Shown here: positions 1-6,082 of the stretch, in pieces
How positions within the stretch are numbered: the first letter of the stretch is position 1
Layout of the letters: each line of letters begins with the position of its first letter
Origin: Cytophagia bacterium
GTDB taxonomy: Bacteria > Bacteroidota > Bacteroidia > Cytophagales > Cyclobacteriaceae
NCBI GenBank assembly: GCA_013373005.1
Contig: JABXIP010000301.1
Coordinates: 1 to 6,082 of the forward strand
Length of the DNA stretch: 6,082 nucleotides
Reading direction: 5' to 3'
Translations under genes and position numbers: made by a program
Notes under the pieces: generated by a model
Seen by the model: the letters and a program-made list of their open reading frames with translations, nothing else
Told to the model about the DNA's origin: nothing
Database searches by the model: none

Positions 1-1734
1 GTTGAGACAGTTGAAAAATATGCCGCTGGCCAAATAGAAAGAGAGCAAAGAATTTCATTCGAAGAATTCAAAGCCAGTGGAAATGGCTATCACTATTATT
101 TACAACCCATTTCAGATATACATCTGAAATCTCATTTAGAAGCAGAATTTGAGCCTAATGGAAACATCACCTATATCTATATTTTTCTATCTATAGCCAT
201 CTTTATTGTGGCTTTGGCAGCTGTGAACTTTATCAATTTGGCAACGGCTAGATCTACGGAAAGAGCTAAGGAAGTCGGAATTAGAAAAGTACTGGGCTCA
301 GAGAAAAAACAACTGATTAGCCAGTTTATCATTGAGTCAGTACTGGTCAGTTTAGTGAGTATGATTCTAGGTGTGCTGATGGTCTACTTAACACTTCCTC
401 TTTTCAATAACTACCTGGATAAGCAGATTGACCTGACCCAATTCCTCATACCTCTTAACATCGGACTGATGGTTCTATTCAGCCTTGCCCTTGGACTAAT
501 TGCCGGCATATACCCGGCATTTGTCTTGTCCTCTTTCAAACCGGTGGTGGTATTGAAAGGCAAGCTAATCAAAAGTCAGCAAGGCTACTGGATCAGAAAT
601 GGACTGGTTGTTTTTCAGTTCTTTATTTCCATCGTTCTGATGTGCTCTACCCTCATTGTAGGTCAGCAGATGAAGTATCTACAGAATAGAAATCTGGGAT
701 TCAATAAAGACAATGTTCTGATTATTCAGCGGGCCTTTGCTGTTCAGGATATGGAGACATACAAAAATGAGCTAGCGGCCATTCCAGGCGTTTCATCTGT
801 TGGCATCGCTTCAGCTATGCCAGGGAGTGGCAACTACTTTGGCGCATCCTTTAGACCGCAAGGTTCTAATGAGTCCATCGCCCTCAACTGTGCGGTCTTT
901 GGAGACGAATACCTTGAAACCATGGGAATGCAATTATCTGACGGCAGAAGCTTCTCGAAGGATTTTCAAGACACACTTGCCCTCATACTTAACGAAAGTG
1001 GAGCCCGCGCTTTAGGCATTCAAGGCGATCCTATTGGCAAAAGAATCATCAATGTGCAGGGTGCAAATAACCCACAAGGAGATATTACCTATGAGGTAGT
1101 TGGTGTGATTAAAGACTACAATTACAAGTCGCTTCACACTGAAATTACTCCAATGGCTATCTTCAGTACGGAAAGCTCATTCGGAGTGAATGCAGGGAGT
1201 ATGGCACTGAAAGTAAGTCCTTCTCAAGCCAGCAATATTGTAGCAAGAGCTGAGGAAAAATTCAGCGAAATGGCACCGAATGAAACATTCATTTACAGCT
1301 ATTTGGATGAAGATTTGAACTCACTTTATGAAACTGAAAAGCGATCAGGCGATATGTTCCTCGTATTTACTGGAATTGCCATTTGGATTGCCTGTATTGG
1401 TTTATTCGGGCTTGCCACCTTTATGATTGGTAACAGAATCAAGGAGATTGGGGTTAGAAAAGTGCTCGGTGCCAGCTCTCAATTGGTGGTTTGGCTTTTA
1501 CTGAAAGACTTCAACAAACTAATTGCCATTTCATTACTTCTCGCCATCCCTGCCGCTGTTTGGGTTATGGGCCAATGGCTAGGCAGCTTTGCCTATCGTA
1601 TTGAAATGGTTGATACCTGGGTTTCATTTGTTTTTGGAGGAGCACTTGCTCTTATTGTCGCCTGGTTGACTGTTAGCTACCACTCTATCCGTGCAGCTGT
1701 GGCTAATCCAGTGAAGAACCTTCGTACCGAATAG
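1..1734 (+). CDS. ABC transporter permease, MacB/FtsX type, C-terminal 577 residues (5' end outside window)
   Basis: Inner-membrane permease subunit of a MacB/LolCE-like ABC system, which moves substrates from the periplasmic side by mechanical transmission rather than through a channel. The reading frame is open from base 1, so the GTG at 208 is an internal valine, not a start. Residues below count from base 1. There is a first FtsX-like domain with membrane segments near 59-80, 109-131 and 151-173. The cytoplasmic loop after the first segment carries the family signature KEVGIRKVLG (90-99). A second half begins with a membrane segment near 201-221. A periplasmic MacB-PCD-like domain follows at about 223-450, with an ILNESGARALG motif. 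The second FtsX domain has segments near 452-475, 505-525 and 540-560 and repeats the signature as KEIGVRKVLGA (481-491). This two-times-(PCD+FtsX) layout, usually about 800 residues, is common in Bacteroidota. No ATPase gene is visible in the window. The substrate cannot be told from sequence; antimicrobial-peptide export annotations for this family are mostly by homology. Confidence 0.93.
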   Translation, partial: VETVEKYAAGQIEREQRISFEEFKASGNGYHYYLQPISDIHLKSHLEAEFEPNGNITYIYIFLSIAIFIVALAAVNFINLATARSTERAKEVGIRKVLGSEKKQLISQFIIESVLVSLVSMILGVLMVYLTLPLFNNYLDKQIDLTQFLIPLNIGLMVLFSLALGLIAGIYPAFVLSSFKPVVVLKGKLIKSQQGYWIRNGLVVFQFFISIVLMCSTLIVGQQMKYLQNRNLGFNKDNVLIIQRAFAVQDMETYKNELAAIPGVSSVGIASAMPGSGNYFGASFRPQGSNESIALNCAVFGDEYLETMGMQLSDGRSFSKDFQDTLALILNESGARALGIQGDPIGKRIINVQGANNPQGDITYEVVGVIKDYNYKSLHTEITPMAIFSTESSFGVNAGSMALKVSPSQASNIVARAEEKFSEMAPNETFIYSYLDEDLNSLYETEKRSGDMFLVFTGIAIWIACIGLFGLATFMIGNRIKEIGVRKVLGASSQLVVWLLLKDFNKLIAISLLLAIPAAVWVMGQWLGSFAYRIEMVDTWVSFVFGGALALIVAWLTVSYHSIRAAVANPVKNLRTE

Positions 1735-1736
1735 TT

Positions 1737-1763
1737 AACAGAAATCAGGAAAACAGAAATCAG
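1737..1763. repeat. 12-base tandem direct repeat overlapping the terminator arm
   Basis: The sequence aacagaaatcag occurs at 1737-1748 and again at 1752-1763, offset by 15 bases. The second copy is the left arm of the terminator hairpin. The first copy is equally complementary to the right arm at 1778-1789. The arm has therefore been duplicated, and two alternative, mutually exclusive hairpins can form. It may be a simple slippage product; function is unknown. Confidence 0.65.
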
Positions 1764-1792
1764 TGAGGTAAATCGTGCTGATTTCTGTTTTC
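1749..1792. terminator. Probable bidirectional Rho-independent terminator between convergent genes
   Basis: A perfect 15-bp inverted repeat, gaaaacagaaatcag (1749-1763) and ctgatttctgttttc (1778-1792), encloses a 14-base loop. The base of the stem is an A-run facing a T-run, so transcripts from either strand would give a hairpin followed by or ending in U residues. It starts 15 bases after the permease stop and ends 11 bases before the acylase stop on the other strand. That is where a shared terminator is expected. The stem is rather AT-rich and the free U-tract is short, so termination strength is uncertain. Confidence 0.7.
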
Positions 1793-1803
1793 TGCTCAAC
1801 TGA

Positions 1804-3969
1804 TTACCTCTTACCAGGATGATAAGTCTCCTCGGCTTTGGCTAATACATCTTCTTTGTAGAAGGCAACATCCTTAAACTCAACATCTGCATATCGCTGA
1901 CCTTGATCATAAAAATGAGGAGACGATGGATCACCACTCTGCCCACCAGCAAGCATACTCTTGGCTTTCACCTTCTCTCCAAATTCTACTACAGCAATAA
2001 AGCTATTTCCTGACGAGCCATAGATTTTCTTGGTGTCATGAGCGTTCGCTCCGAAAGAAGCCAAAGCACCCCAGCGACCTGAGGCCATTCCTACGGCAAT
2101 ACTTGGCTGATCATCATCATACTTCAAATCGATATCTCCTGAAAGTCTTTGAAATCTATTGTACTCACCCCATGGCAACTTCCACGTTCCAAAATCATCT
2201 TCGATGTTCTTTAGAGCGGTCTCTAAAATTTCAATCTTCTTAGCATCGGCAAGCCCATTGCCCAGATATTCGAAACGCTCCATACCATTACCCTGTCTTG
2301 GCATTTGGCCGCTTCTATAGTATGCATTGCCATAGAACTGAGCAATCGTCATGGCGATAGATTCCTTTCCCGTTGCAAAATCCCAGGCCTTGAGAATATC
2401 ATAAGCCTCTTTTAGCTGACGTTTTTTGGCCGAATTTTTATCCAAAGCCGAAATAAGGCCAGGAATGGTCCTCTCAAATGCAGGAATATATGGATCATAT
2501 GCCAAGTCGATAAGACCATCTAGTGTGAGATCATTTGCCTGGCTCAGCACCCTAACGGCATGTACTCCTCTGAAGTTTTCTTCATCAGGCGCCATGTAGA
2601 ACGGATAATCTTCCTGCTTAGGACTAAACTCGGCAGCAGCCGTAAATGGCGTTGAATTGCAATTCTGAATCCATCCGTTAGCCGGATTCACAATCGTAAT
2701 AATGTCTTCAAGCTCGTGCATTCCTTGCCAGTCGGTTTGAGGGTTAGAGCCATCTACTGGTCTTGAGTAATCGAATTGGGGGTCACGCTTAGGAATAAAG
2801 TCGCCATGATAATAGGCGATGTTTCCATTTGCATCTGCATAAACCGTATTATTCGAAGAGTTTCTTCTGATTCGCATCATCTCCCAAAACTCTTCATGAT
2901 TGTTAGTTTTGGTACGGGTAAATGACTGAATCAGTGCATCAACCGGCTCCCAGTTTAGGGCTGTAGCAACCCACTGATCTCCAATTTTACCGGTAATGGG
3001 GCCGTGATGGGTTCTGTACATCGGAAAGGTTCTTTCCTTCATTTCATCGCCATCCTTGTATTTCAAAGTCACCTCAGAAGTCCAAACATCTCTCCACTCA
3101 TCTCCGTACTTATACTGAAGCTTGCCATCACGCTCTTCAACCGTCTCCAAAAAATCATCTTTGAAGTCAACACGAGTTGAAGTGTGCATCCAGCCATTTT
3201 TCTCATTGAAACCCTGATAGATAAAGAACTGACCCCAGGTGGTAGCACCGTAGGCATTCAATCCTTCCTCGCTTACCACTTGCGATTCTCCTCTGAAATA
3301 GAAACTGGTATGTGGGTTAATTAGCAACATGGCATTACCTGAGGCGGTATGCTCTCCGGCAATGGCAAATCCATTAGAACCTCTTGGCTCTTCAAACAGA
3401 TCTTGTTTTTCAGTTAACTCAGACATGGCCACTTGTCCATTCTGACCATAGAAGGAAGATATTCCACGAGTAGAAACGCTTTCTATATCACCACCAATGG
3501 ATCCCTCGAAAAAGAACATTGGCATCCATGGCTCGAATCGTGTAATTACCTTAGGCGTAACTTCAGGATGAGTGTGTAAATAGTAGTTAATTCCATCGGC
3601 ATAAGCCTGACAAAGATCCTTCAACCAATCCGGAGCATTTTCATAGTGAGCCTTGGCTTCGTCAATGGTCATGTACAAGCGGGCTCGAAGATCTGAGTAC
3701 AAAGCCTGCTCTCCTTCAACTTCTGCCAGACGACCAATAGCCCAATAGTAGTTTCTTTCTACTCTCGGAAAGTCATCTTCACACTGAGCGTAGAGCATTC
3801 CGAAAACAGCATCGGCATCGGTTTTACCGTAGATGTGAGGAACACCAAAATTGTCGCGGATAATTTCTACTTGAGCGGCTTGTTCTTCCCACTTTTCAAC
3901 CTCTGTTTGAGGGTCAGACTGGCAAGAAAAGACTAGGGCAAGAACAAAAAGGAAATATAGGTTCTTCAT
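1804..3969 (-). CDS. Penicillin acylase family (S45) N-terminal-nucleophile amidohydrolase, lipoprotein
   Basis: Exported amide hydrolase of 721 residues. Family members cleave acyl-amide bonds in beta-lactams, acyl-homoserine lactones or acylated peptides. The precursor normally cuts itself into alpha and beta chains, freeing a catalytic serine. The N-terminus is a lipoprotein signal (MKNLYFLFVLALVFSC) with the lipid-carrying cysteine at 16, so the protein is probably membrane-anchored. The alpha region has the family motif RDNFGVPHIYG (38-48). The self-cleavage site is in PRGSNGFAIAG, between Gly197 and Ser198. Ser198 would be the nucleophile. His220, in NPH, is residue 23 of the beta chain, the place of HisB23 in acyl-homoserine-lactone-type acylases and Gln23 in penicillin G acylase. 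Further support comes from WMHT (260-263), NPANGWIQNCN (428-438, holding the likely oxyanion asparagine) and the C-terminal GGQSGDPSSPH (675-685). Length fits the family. The ATG at 3969 directly precedes the signal peptide; no convincing Shine-Dalgarno is seen. Substrate is not predictable from this sequence. Confidence 0.93.
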   Translation of the reverse strand: MKNLYFLFVLALVFSCQSDPQTEVEKWEEQAAQVEIIRDNFGVPHIYGKTDADAVFGMLYAQCEDDFPRVERNYYWAIGRLAEVEGEQALYSDLRARLYMTIDEAKAHYENAPDWLKDLCQAYADGINYYLHTHPEVTPKVITRFEPWMPMFFFEGSIGGDIESVSTRGISSFYGQNGQVAMSELTEKQDLFEEPRGSNGFAIAGEHTASGNAMLLINPHTSFYFRGESQVVSEEGLNAYGATTWGQFFIYQGFNEKNGWMHTSTRVDFKDDFLETVEERDGKLQYKYGDEWRDVWTSEVTLKYKDGDEMKERTFPMYRTHHGPITGKIGDQWVATALNWEPVDALIQSFTRTKTNNHEEFWEMMRIRRNSSNNTVYADANGNIAYYHGDFIPKRDPQFDYSRPVDGSNPQTDWQGMHELEDIITIVNPANGWIQNCNSTPFTAAAEFSPKQEDYPFYMAPDEENFRGVHAVRVLSQANDLTLDGLIDLAYDPYIPAFERTIPGLISALDKNSAKKRQLKEAYDILKAWDFATGKESIAMTIAQFYGNAYYRSGQMPRQGNGMERFEYLGNGLADAKKIEILETALKNIEDDFGTWKLPWGEYNRFQRLSGDIDLKYDDDQPSIAVGMASGRWGALASFGANAHDTKKIYGSSGNSFIAVVEFGEKVKAKSMLAGGQSGDPSSPHFYDQGQRYADVEFKDVAFYKEDVLAKAEETYHPGKR

Positions 3970-4037
3970 CAGATTAAGGTTTCCCTCAATTTGATGGAAG
4001 TATTGCTAATCTCCAATAATGATTTTTTAAATGGGTA

Positions 4038-4655
4038 CTATTTCTGTTTTAGCAAAAAGGCCGTGAGCTCTCTGAACTCATCCATCCCTTTGAGAATCCC
4101 CATATTAATTTTGTATTTCTGATTAACTACTACCGTAGGCACGTTGTCAATTTTCCTTTCCATCCATAGCTTGCTCATCGCTTTTGATCTATTGATCACA
4201 GAAGGACTATTATACAATTCATCGAATTTAGAAGCAGATACGCCTTGGTCGACAAACAGCTGCTTTATTTTAGCCTCAGAATCAATAATTTCCTGCTTTA
4301 TGTGTATAGCAGCGAAGAATGCTTTTCGTAGTTCGTCTTCTTTCCCAAGGTCAATCATCACATTATAGGCCTTTACAATTCCAAAACTTACCGCCTTGTT
4401 ATCTCTTGGAATATAGTCTACATGAGACCTTTCAAAATCAACACCTTTGGGCAAAGAGCTGCGCAGAGAATCGATAAACGGATCGAAGCTAAAGCAGTGA
4501 GGGCAGAAAAGTGAAAAGAACTCAGTAACAACAGGCTCATCAGACTTTTTATCAGCCACAACTTCGTAATGCTGGCCTTCAACAAATTGAGATTGTGCAG
4601 AACTAGAACAAGCTACTACCGTCAGTAAACCGAGGGCCAAAAACACTTTTTTCAT
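4038..4655 (-). CDS. DsbA-like thiol:disulfide oxidoreductase, predicted lipoprotein
   Basis: Thioredoxin-fold periplasmic oxidoreductase of 205 residues, expected to introduce disulfides into exported proteins. The ATG at 4655 is preferred over the in-frame ATG at 4706. It gives a proper lipoprotein signal, MKKVFLALGLLTVVAC, with the lipid-carrying cysteine at 16, whereas the longer form would put a charged 17-residue stretch before it. An AAGGAAAAG stretch sits just before this ATG, and a weak promoter-like TATTTTCG (4671-4678, minus strand) would place the transcript start downstream of 4706. The active site is C51-P-H-C54 in the context EFFSLFCPHC, very close to the classic proteobacterial DsbA site. 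The cis-proline loop is V172-P173-T. An alpha-helical insertion lies between them, as in DsbA. Length matches the family. No DsbB or VKOR partner is visible here. It lies 68 bases upstream of the acylase, a possible client. A DsbC/G-type isomerase is less likely, since no dimerisation domain is present. Confidence 0.88.
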   Translation of the reverse strand: MKKVFLALGLLTVVACSSSAQSQFVEGQHYEVVADKKSDEPVVTEFFSLFCPHCFSFDPFIDSLRSSLPKGVDFERSHVDYIPRDNKAVSFGIVKAYNVMIDLGKEDELRKAFFAAIHIKQEIIDSEAKIKQLFVDQGVSASKFDELYNSPSVINRSKAMSKLWMERKIDNVPTVVVNQKYKINMGILKGMDEFRELTAFLLKQK

Positions 4656-4664
4656 CTTTTCCTT
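4656..4664 (-). promoter_or_regulatory. Purine-rich leader / weak ribosome binding site supporting the 4655 start
   Basis: On the minus strand the bases directly before the ATG at 4655 read aaggaaaag, preceded by a longer A-run. The AGGA core is only about 4 bases from the start codon, which is short for a Shine-Dalgarno element. An A-rich leader is nevertheless typical of Bacteroidota initiation regions. Together with the lipoprotein signal that begins here, it favours this start over the one 51 bases upstream. Confidence 0.35.
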
Positions 4665-4735
4665 TTTTTGCGAAAATAGGGCAAAAGCATTTTGATTGAA
4701 AGACAAAACGAAGATTAGGCCGAAAGCTGGTTTAA

Positions 4736-5392
4736 TCAGCTCCCTCCTACTTTGGTTGGTTCGGCCAGCGACACCGCTTTATTGATGCCCTGCTTCCCTT
4801 TGTCATACAAATACCGTTGCTGAGGATCATTTCTATTGAGTTTACGGTACTCTTCTGCACTGAGCCCCACCCTTTCGCCATATATCTTATAGTAGGCAGC
4901 AAAAACTTCATCCATTACCTCTATATATTTCTGATATGTACTTCCTCTATCGGTTTTGATTGAAACCACTGCTTTACTCGGACCATCTGAAGAGGTCTCC
5001 TTACTAAGGTTGGCTCTGATATGGGTCTTCATGGAAACAGGCAGAGAATTAAAGACCTCTACATCGCTTACATCATCAATCACTTTCTTTTCATTTGGCT
5101 TCCCAAAATTCAGTACGAAATCATAGACCATATCTCTAAGCTCCGAAATATTTTCTAGTGGTTCATCTTCAACCATAAGCTTATCTAGTGAGTTAATCTG
5201 GACCTTCAGAATATTCCTTTCATTGATTGGTGCATCGGTAATAACATCTGTTTTAGGTGGCAACACCATCGGCAAACCCTTGTCTGTAGCTATTTGGGTG
5301 GTGACAAGGAAAAAGATCAAAAGTAGAAAGGCAATGTCGGCCATGGAGCCGGCATTCACCTCTTGTTTAGGGCGGTTTCTTTGGTATGACAT
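4736..5392 (-). CDS. exbD: ExbD/TolR-family biopolymer transport protein, long Bacteroidota variant
   Basis: Inner-membrane protein that, with an ExbB/TolQ-type proton channel, couples the proton-motive force to TonB- or Tol-driven work at the outer membrane. A short cytoplasmic N-terminus (1-16) leads into one membrane helix (about 18-36) in the motif SMADIAFLLLIFFLVTT. Asp19 is the expected proton-carrying aspartate, equivalent to the single transmembrane Asp of ExbD/TolR. The periplasmic domain follows with LPMVLPPK (40-47) and ILKVQIN (61-67). At 218 residues it is much longer than the roughly 140-residue enterobacterial ExbD. The extra length is a charged segment at about 97-136 and a polar tail from about 175. 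The ATG at 5392 begins MSYQRNRPKQ, as expected for this type. Bacteroidota usually carry exbB followed by two exbD genes; here no exbB or second exbD is seen on either side. A possible promoter and a perfect palindrome lie just upstream. Confidence 0.9.
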   Translation of the reverse strand: MSYQRNRPKQEVNAGSMADIAFLLLIFFLVTTQIATDKGLPMVLPPKTDVITDAPINERNILKVQINSLDKLMVEDEPLENISELRDMVYDFVLNFGKPNEKKVIDDVSDVEVFNSLPVSMKTHIRANLSKETSSDGPSKAVVSIKTDRGSTYQKYIEVMDEVFAAYYKIYGERVGLSAEEYRKLNRNDPQQRYLYDKGKQGINKAVSLAEPTKVGGS

Positions 5393-5409
5393 GGCTTTAA
5401 ATTAAATTA

Positions 5410-5425
5410 ATAGTTAATTAACTAT
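5410..5425. repeat. Perfect 16-bp AT-rich palindrome upstream of exbD
   Basis: The sequence atagttaattaactat reads identically on both strands. It lies 18 to 33 bases before the exbD start codon, within a very AT-rich leader, and downstream of the possible promoter at 5442-5474. It could be a dimeric repressor operator. With no loop, it could only form a hairpin by sacrificing central pairs, so it is a poor terminator for the upstream DUF5686-type gene. Low sequence complexity makes a chance origin possible. Confidence 0.55.
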
Positions 5426-5441
5426 ATTATTAGTTTTAAAG

Positions 5442-5474
5442 CAAATAAAACCTAGCCTATGTTCTAATGGTCAA
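5442..5474 (-). promoter_or_regulatory. Possible Bacteroidota-type promoter for exbD
   Basis: On the minus strand a TTG at 5474-5472 is followed after 22 bases by TTTATTTG at 5449-5442. The Bacteroidota consensus is TTG, then about 17-23 bases, then TAnnTTTG. The match has one mismatch in the -7 element. It sits in the 91-base gap after the DUF5686-type gene and would give exbD its own transcript. AT-rich background raises the chance of a spurious match. Confidence 0.3.
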
Positions 5475-5483
5475 ATCAATAGA

Positions 5484-6082
5484 TTAGTTATTGAAGATTG
5501 ATGAAACCCCAATTCTTACTCCAAAGTCTTGCGCCTTCCAGCCCTGGAACGACTGAACCAACTCAAGTCTAAATATTCTGAATAGATTATCGATAGTGTA
5601 ACCCACTTCCATGTAATTGTCTGAGGTAGGCGTGCTCAGATAGTTTACAAAAATATTTTCCTTAATACCCATTAGTCTAATAGCCGGAATATGGGTCAAA
5701 GCCAATTTTCTAAAGCGAATATGGGTAAGAATTGAAGCGTACTCCTGAGCGGTGCTATACTTATAATAGTCGAGCATTCTATAGCTTCCAGTCACATTCA
5801 TCGGGCTCACTTCTAAACGATTACCCGTAAAGTGCTTATAGTCCATAAACTCCAATGTTGGATTACCAAAGAACTTACCAACCTCAGCATCAACATCTAT
5901 TATCGCTCTAACTCCCAAACGGATGTCAGCATCTACCCCTAACTCCAGATGATCGAAGTTTACTTCGCTACCCAAACCATCAATCCCCTTTCGGTAAGTA
6001 AGCCTTAGTTCCGGAGACCTGTCGTAAATAGGAATCAATCGGCCATTGTACTTACGGAATTTGATCCATGGTCTGGCTCTCA
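5484..6082 (-). CDS. DUF5686-type outer-membrane protein, C-terminal 198 residues (5' end outside window)
   Basis: The frame stays open to the window edge; the TTG near 6038 is an ordinary leucine codon, not a start. The visible 198 residues begin RARPWIKFRKYNGR and match the C-terminal part of DUF5686 proteins. These Bacteroidota proteins usually have a carboxypeptidase-regulatory-like domain at the N-terminus and a large C-terminal beta-barrel-like region. Recognisable features are SPELRLTYRKG, FMDYKHFTGN, LDYYKYSTAQEYAS, MEVGYTIDNLFRIFRLEL and a C-terminal strand ending GVRIGVSSIFNN. Short strands of alternating polar and hydrophobic residues with aromatic girdles fit an outer-membrane barrel. 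The N-terminal domain is not in view, so the family call rests on the C-terminus alone. The molecular role of the family is not established. The gene is followed by exbD on the same strand after 91 bases. Confidence 0.75.
   Translation of the reverse strand, partial: RARPWIKFRKYNGRLIPIYDRSPELRLTYRKGIDGLGSEVNFDHLELGVDADIRLGVRAIIDVDAEVGKFFGNPTLEFMDYKHFTGNRLEVSPMNVTGSYRMLDYYKYSTAQEYASILTHIRFRKLALTHIPAIRLMGIKENIFVNYLSTPTSDNYMEVGYTIDNLFRIFRLELVQSFQGWKAQDFGVRIGVSSIFNN

Noticed and set aside
208..210. GTG at 208 as the start of the permease
   Set aside because: The frame is open back to base 1, and the upstream residues contain the typical DIHL motif and the start of the first membrane helix, so this is a gene cut by the window edge.
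800..1015. Short open frame on the + strand inside the permease gene
   Set aside because: It lies wholly inside the permease coding region in another frame, and its translation has no recognisable domain or signal; it is a shadow.
3069..3257. Short minus-strand open frame inside the acylase gene
   Set aside because: It overlaps the well-supported acylase frame over its full length, including the WMHT region; no independent evidence of coding.
3970..4037. Short inverted repeat tattg/caata (loop gagattag) in the gap before the acylase as a terminator or regulatory hairpin
   Set aside because: The stem is only 5 AT-rich pairs with an 8-base loop and no U-tract; it is not above chance, and no convincing promoter was seen in this gap.
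4040..4050. An 11-base match (atttctgtttt) to the terminator right arm at 1781-1791
   Set aside because: It is the end of the DsbA-like coding region, encoding its last residues and stop; a short AT-rich match is expected by chance and there is no second arm.
4144..4368. Plus-strand open frame opposite the DsbA-like gene
   Set aside because: Antisense to a gene with clear family motifs; its serine- and leucine-rich translation is what reverse-strand reading of such a gene yields.
5223..5405. Plus-strand open frame opposite the start of exbD
   Set aside because: Antisense to the conserved ExbD membrane segment, with no start context or known motif of its own.

Overview
The window looks like chromosomal DNA of a Bacteroidota bacterium, probably a free-living Cytophagales- or Flavobacteriales-type organism. 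Three protein signatures point that way. One is a duplicated-FtsX-domain permease of the kind multiplied in this phylum. Another is the C-terminal end of a DUF5686-type outer-membrane protein. The third is the long ExbD variant with an SMADIAFLLLIFFLVTT membrane segment. Base composition is moderately AT-rich. Strong Shine-Dalgarno sequences are not evident, which is usual for the phylum. The order-level guess is inference only.

Layout. On the + strand, 1-1734 is the C-terminal 577 residues of an ABC-transporter permease whose start lies before the window. It converges at 1735-1803 with a minus-strand block, and a 15-bp hairpin lies between the two, probably a bidirectional terminator. The minus-strand block, read from high to low coordinates, contains four genes. 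They are the C-terminus of a DUF5686-type outer-membrane protein (5484-6082, 5' end outside), an ExbD/TolR-type energy-transduction protein (4736-5392), a DsbA-like lipoprotein with a CPHC active site (4038-4655) and a penicillin-acylase-family N-terminal-nucleophile hydrolase lipoprotein (1804-3969). The gaps between them are 91, 80 and 68 bases. They may be partly co-transcribed, but they are not a tightly packed operon.

How the genes relate. All five products act at or outside the inner membrane: lipid or peptide export or lipoprotein handling (permease), proton-motive-force coupling to the outer membrane (ExbD), periplasmic thiol oxidation (DsbA-like), periplasmic or surface amide hydrolysis (acylase), and an outer-membrane barrel (DUF5686). 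The one plausible functional link is that the acylase alpha chain has two cysteines that the neighbouring DsbA-like protein could oxidise. This is inference.

No RNA gene, mobile element, CRISPR array or clearly novel system was found. Both edge genes are cut by the window, not broken. No stretch of more than 300 bases lacks a gene.
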